From positions 1 to 5,652 of the forward strand of contig NZ_CALHII010000106.1 in NCBI RefSeq assembly GCF_938030815.1: DNA of 5,652 bases, in the 5' to 3' direction. Below, in pieces: positions 3,737 to 5,652 of the stretch (its first letter is position 1; each line of letters opens with the position of its first letter). The notes below the pieces were generated by a model, which saw nothing but the letters and a program-made list of their open reading frames with translations, was not told the DNA's origin and did no database searches. The DNA comes from an uncultured Campylobacter sp. (GTDB lineage: Bacteria; Campylobacterota; Campylobacteria; Campylobacterales; Campylobacteraceae). Both the position numbers and the translations under genes were made by a program.

Positions 3737-5094
3737 TCTACTATAAATTCCTTTTGCCCTTTATAAATCGTAAAATAGGCATTTTTAAATTCTAAATTTT
3801 TGCCGTTTTGTACAGGAGCGCTTTTGCGAAAAATTCTAAACTCTCCCGTGCTTTTTAGATCAATTATGCCGTCCTTAACGTCGCCTTTGATCGTGCTTAT
3901 CACATCTCCTGCGCGCAGCTGCCGCACCGATGCGCTAGGCAAAACGTATGGTGCGATAGAGCCTACGTTGCCGCTTCTAGATACGATCTCAAAATCGTCG
4001 ATTTCAAAGCTTTGCTTATAAAATTTCGTCTTTTTTACTAGCAGATCGAGTTTATCGCCTAGCTGTAGCCCGCTGCCGCCATAGACAAAAACTCCACTTC
4101 CATCTTGAGAAATTGCAAAGCCGTGGCGGTTTGTAAAGCTCACGACTCCGCCTTTTATCAGCACAGGCTCACTTATAATGCGCCCGTAAAGCTCCTCTAT
4201 CGTGGCGGTCTTTGCGGCGTTAGCGGTATTTTTAGCTAAAAATTCTTGCTTTTTCGGCGTAGATTTTAAAGCGTCCTCGTCCGTCAGAATGAAGCTAATC
4301 GGGAAATGATCGGAAGCGGTAGAGGATTTAGCAACCGCGAAACTGTCCTTTTTATATCCAGGCTCGCTACTAAAAAAATCGTCGCTAAGCAAGATATGAT
4401 CTAACACTGCGCCGCTTTCATGAGATTCACAAGAGCCAAGATGCTTTAACTGCGAGCAGGGATGTAGCGCCCACAAATCGCTAAATCCGTCGCGCTCGAT
4501 AAACTCGTTTAGCAAAGAATTTCGCCCGAAATTCGTATTAAAATCTCCCGCTACGATAGCGCGTTGGTGCCCTTGCAAAACCTCGCGTAAAAAGGCGAAA
4601 TTTCGCCTGCGCTCGCTTAGCGGATTGCGTGCAGAGAGCATATGTACGACATAAAAGCTAAAATCAGTGCCGCCAAGCGCAAAATCAGCGCGCAAAATAT
4701 CTCTAGTTTTAAGCTCTGTCGGGCGGTAGGTTTTTTGAAATTTTATCGGTATGCGCGACATCGCCGCCACGCCCGCAGGTGCAGTCTGCGCGCGCGAAAA
4801 AGCGTAGAATTTATAACCCGCCTTCTGCGCAAGCGCTTTTAGCACGGCTTCGTTTTCGATCTCTTGCAGCCCCAAAATATCGGCATTAAGCGCGCTTATC
4901 TCGTCCGCTACCGCTTGCAGCTTGCGCTCGTATTTTTGCTCGCTCCAACAACCACGCCCGATCTCAAAGTCCGCATACTCCGTGCCGTCGTCCTTGCCAT
5001 CGAATAAATTTTGCACGTTAAACGATGCGATTTTCAGCTCCGCCGCACTTGCGCCGCAGAAAAACATCGCAAAAAGTAGCGCTAAAACTCGCAA
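3733..5094 (-). CDS. Secreted endonuclease/exonuclease/phosphatase-fold protein with C-terminal OB-like region
   Basis: The 453-residue protein starts with a signal peptide (MRVLALLFAMFFCGASA, cut before or after Ala18), so it acts in the periplasm or outside. Residues 19-270 form an EEP (DNase I-like) domain with the catalytic set visible: Asn26 in SFNVQN, Glu78 in LQEIE, His151, Asp184 and Asn186 in AGDFNTN, and Asp262-His263 in SDHFPI. Members hydrolyse phosphodiesters in nucleic acids or phospho-ester substrates with a divalent metal; the substrate here is unknown. After a Lys/Ala linker (about 272-300), residues 301-372 (YGRIISEP, FAISQDGSGVFVY, LGDKLDLL) resemble the OB-fold region of ExeM/YhcR-type extracellular nucleases. 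Cys213 and Cys222 could form a disulfide. The start is TTG at 5094: TAGGAG lies six bases before it, and the first ATG (codon 10) would destroy the signal peptide. It overlaps trmL by 13 bases. Confidence 0.87.
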   Translation of the reverse strand: MRVLALLFAMFFCGASAAELKIASFNVQNLFDGKDDGTEYADFEIGRGCWSEQKYERKLQAVADEISALNADILGLQEIENEAVLKALAQKAGYKFYAFSRAQTAPAGVAAMSRIPIKFQKTYRPTELKTRDILRADFALGGTDFSFYVVHMLSARNPLSERRRNFAFLREVLQGHQRAIVAGDFNTNFGRNSLLNEFIERDGFSDLWALHPCSQLKHLGSCESHESGAVLDHILLSDDFFSSEPGYKKDSFAVAKSSTASDHFPISFILTDEDALKSTPKKQEFLAKNTANAAKTATIEELYGRIISEPVLIKGGVVSFTNRHGFAISQDGSGVFVYGGSGLQLGDKLDLLVKKTKFYKQSFEIDDFEIVSRSGNVGSIAPYVLPSASVRQLRAGDVISTIKGDVKDGIIDLKSTGEFRIFRKSAPVQNGKNLEFKNAYFTIYKGQKEFIVE

Positions 5095-5570
5095 ACCGCG
5101 CTCCTAAAGTCAAATTTATCGATGTTTTGGCGGATCGCTTCGTAGGTTACGATGCCCACGCTGGTGGCTAAATTTAAACTGCGTCCCGCCCCGCTCATCG
5201 GGATCGTGATGCAGTTTTCGCGATTTGTGCGCATGATCTCAAGCGGCAGCCCGTGCCCCTCTGAGCCGAAAATCAAAAAATCGCCCGGCTGAAATTCCGC
5301 CTCATAGTAGAGCTTGTTCGTCTTCGTCGTCGCAAAAAAGAAGCGCTGCTTAAATTTTTCGTTCGCCGCCATAAACTCGTCCCAATTTTCCCAAATTTTA
5401 AGATCCAAGTTCGCCCAATAATCAAGCCCCGCGCGGCGCAGATGCTTATCGTCTATGAGGAATCCTAGCGGTTTGATCAGATGCAAGCGGCACCCCGCAT
5501 TGACGCACATACGCCCGATGGAGCCCGTGTTTGTGTGGATCTGCGGATAGACTAGTACGATATTAAACAT
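5082..5570 (-). CDS. trmL: tRNA (cytidine(34)-2'-O)-methyltransferase TrmL (SPOUT family)
   Basis: At 162 residues this matches the length of TrmL/YibK, a minimal SPOUT methyltransferase that 2'-O-methylates the wobble base of tRNA-Leu isoacceptors using S-adenosylmethionine. The three SPOUT motifs are visible: NTGSIGR (14-20), FGSEGHGLP (101-109) and IPM...RSLNLATSVGIV (123-141), the last forming the trefoil-knot cofactor site. Paralogous SPOUT enzymes are longer or have extra RNA-binding domains, so TrmL is favoured. I use the ATG at 5570 because GGTGA lies six bases before it; the TTG one codon upstream would be too close. It is the first gene of the overlapping set and its end overlaps the next gene by 13 bases. 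Its shared position with glyS fits a translation-related operon. Confidence 0.93.
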   Translation of the reverse strand: MFNIVLVYPQIHTNTGSIGRMCVNAGCRLHLIKPLGFLIDDKHLRRAGLDYWANLDLKIWENWDEFMAANEKFKQRFFFATTKTNKLYYEAEFQPGDFLIFGSEGHGLPLEIMRTNRENCITIPMSGAGRSLNLATSVGIVTYEAIRQNIDKFDFRSAVCEF

Positions 5571-5652
5571 CAAAAATCACCGATTTTGCGCGAGCACAAT
5601 TTTGAGATTTAAAATTCCGCGAGGCAAAGTTTTCAGATTTAGAATTTCGCAA
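5571..5652. repeat. Upstream region of trmL with a degenerate 30-bp tandem repeat
   Basis: AGATTTAAAATTCCGC at 5605-5620 recurs as AGATTTAGAATTTCGC at 5635-5650 (14 of 16 identical), a spacing of 30 bases. A weaker related unit (ATTTTGCGCGAG and onward) precedes it. The repeat may continue beyond the window edge. No clear promoter for trmL is visible in these bases. Confidence 0.45.

Noticed and set aside
1676..3766. Several plus-strand open frames of 70-140 codons within glyS and the neighbouring gene
   Set aside because: They are antisense shadows of intact, well conserved minus-strand genes, Ser-rich and without ribosome sites.
4642..5107. Plus-strand frames opposite the EEP gene
   Set aside because: They are low-complexity, Arg/Ser-rich shadows opposite a gene with an intact catalytic motif set.

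Overview
The window looks like a chromosomal segment of a Campylobacter-like epsilonproteobacterium. The support is the style of GlyS, TrmL and the small overlapping genes, the AAGGAG-type ribosome binding sites, the TTG starts and the AT-rich intergenic DNA. The core genes sit in the mid-40s % GC by eye, which fits an oral species of the gracilis/showae/rectus type better than C. jejuni. The species is inference. All recognised protein genes lie on the minus strand, so the window is best read from right to left.

Right part (about 5570 down to 1591): four genes are packed with overlapping ends. They are trmL (tRNA wobble 2'-O-methyltransferase), a secreted endonuclease/exonuclease/phosphatase-fold protein with a C-terminal OB-like region, an unrecognised 44-residue single-span membrane protein, and glyS (glycyl-tRNA synthetase beta chain). 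They look like one housekeeping transcription unit. An 11-bp perfect hairpin followed by four T's ends it after glyS.

Left part (1518 down to 1): a type I-B CRISPR-Cas operon begins with cas6 and continues with cas8b (Csh1/TM1802-like), which runs off the left edge. Between them lie about 440 AT-rich bases. No CRISPR array is present in the window.

The main find is in that cas6-cas8b gap. It holds a strong sigma70 promoter (TTGACA, 17 bp, TATAAT, minus strand) driving a 51-residue hydrophobic mini-protein with an AAGGAG site. Diverging from it on the plus strand is a TATAAT promoter for a short RNA of about 65 nt. That RNA starts with a degenerate CRISPR repeat (small TCCC/GGGA hairpin, then the 8-nt handle TTTAAAAT). 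The 16 nt directly after the handle recur exactly five bases upstream of the mini-gene's -35 box. This is the layout of a CreTA module: a crRNA-like antitoxin (CreA) guides Cascade to repress a toxin (CreT), which makes the cell dependent on its CRISPR effector. CreTA was described in the cas6-cas8b gap of the Haloarcula hispanica I-B system. The toxin candidate here is not one I recognise.

Two further layers are visible. The two divergent promoters are inverted copies of each other. An AAAGAATAAGG motif and its complement are placed so that the creT ribosome binding site could be masked, either by the small RNA or by folding of read-through mRNA.
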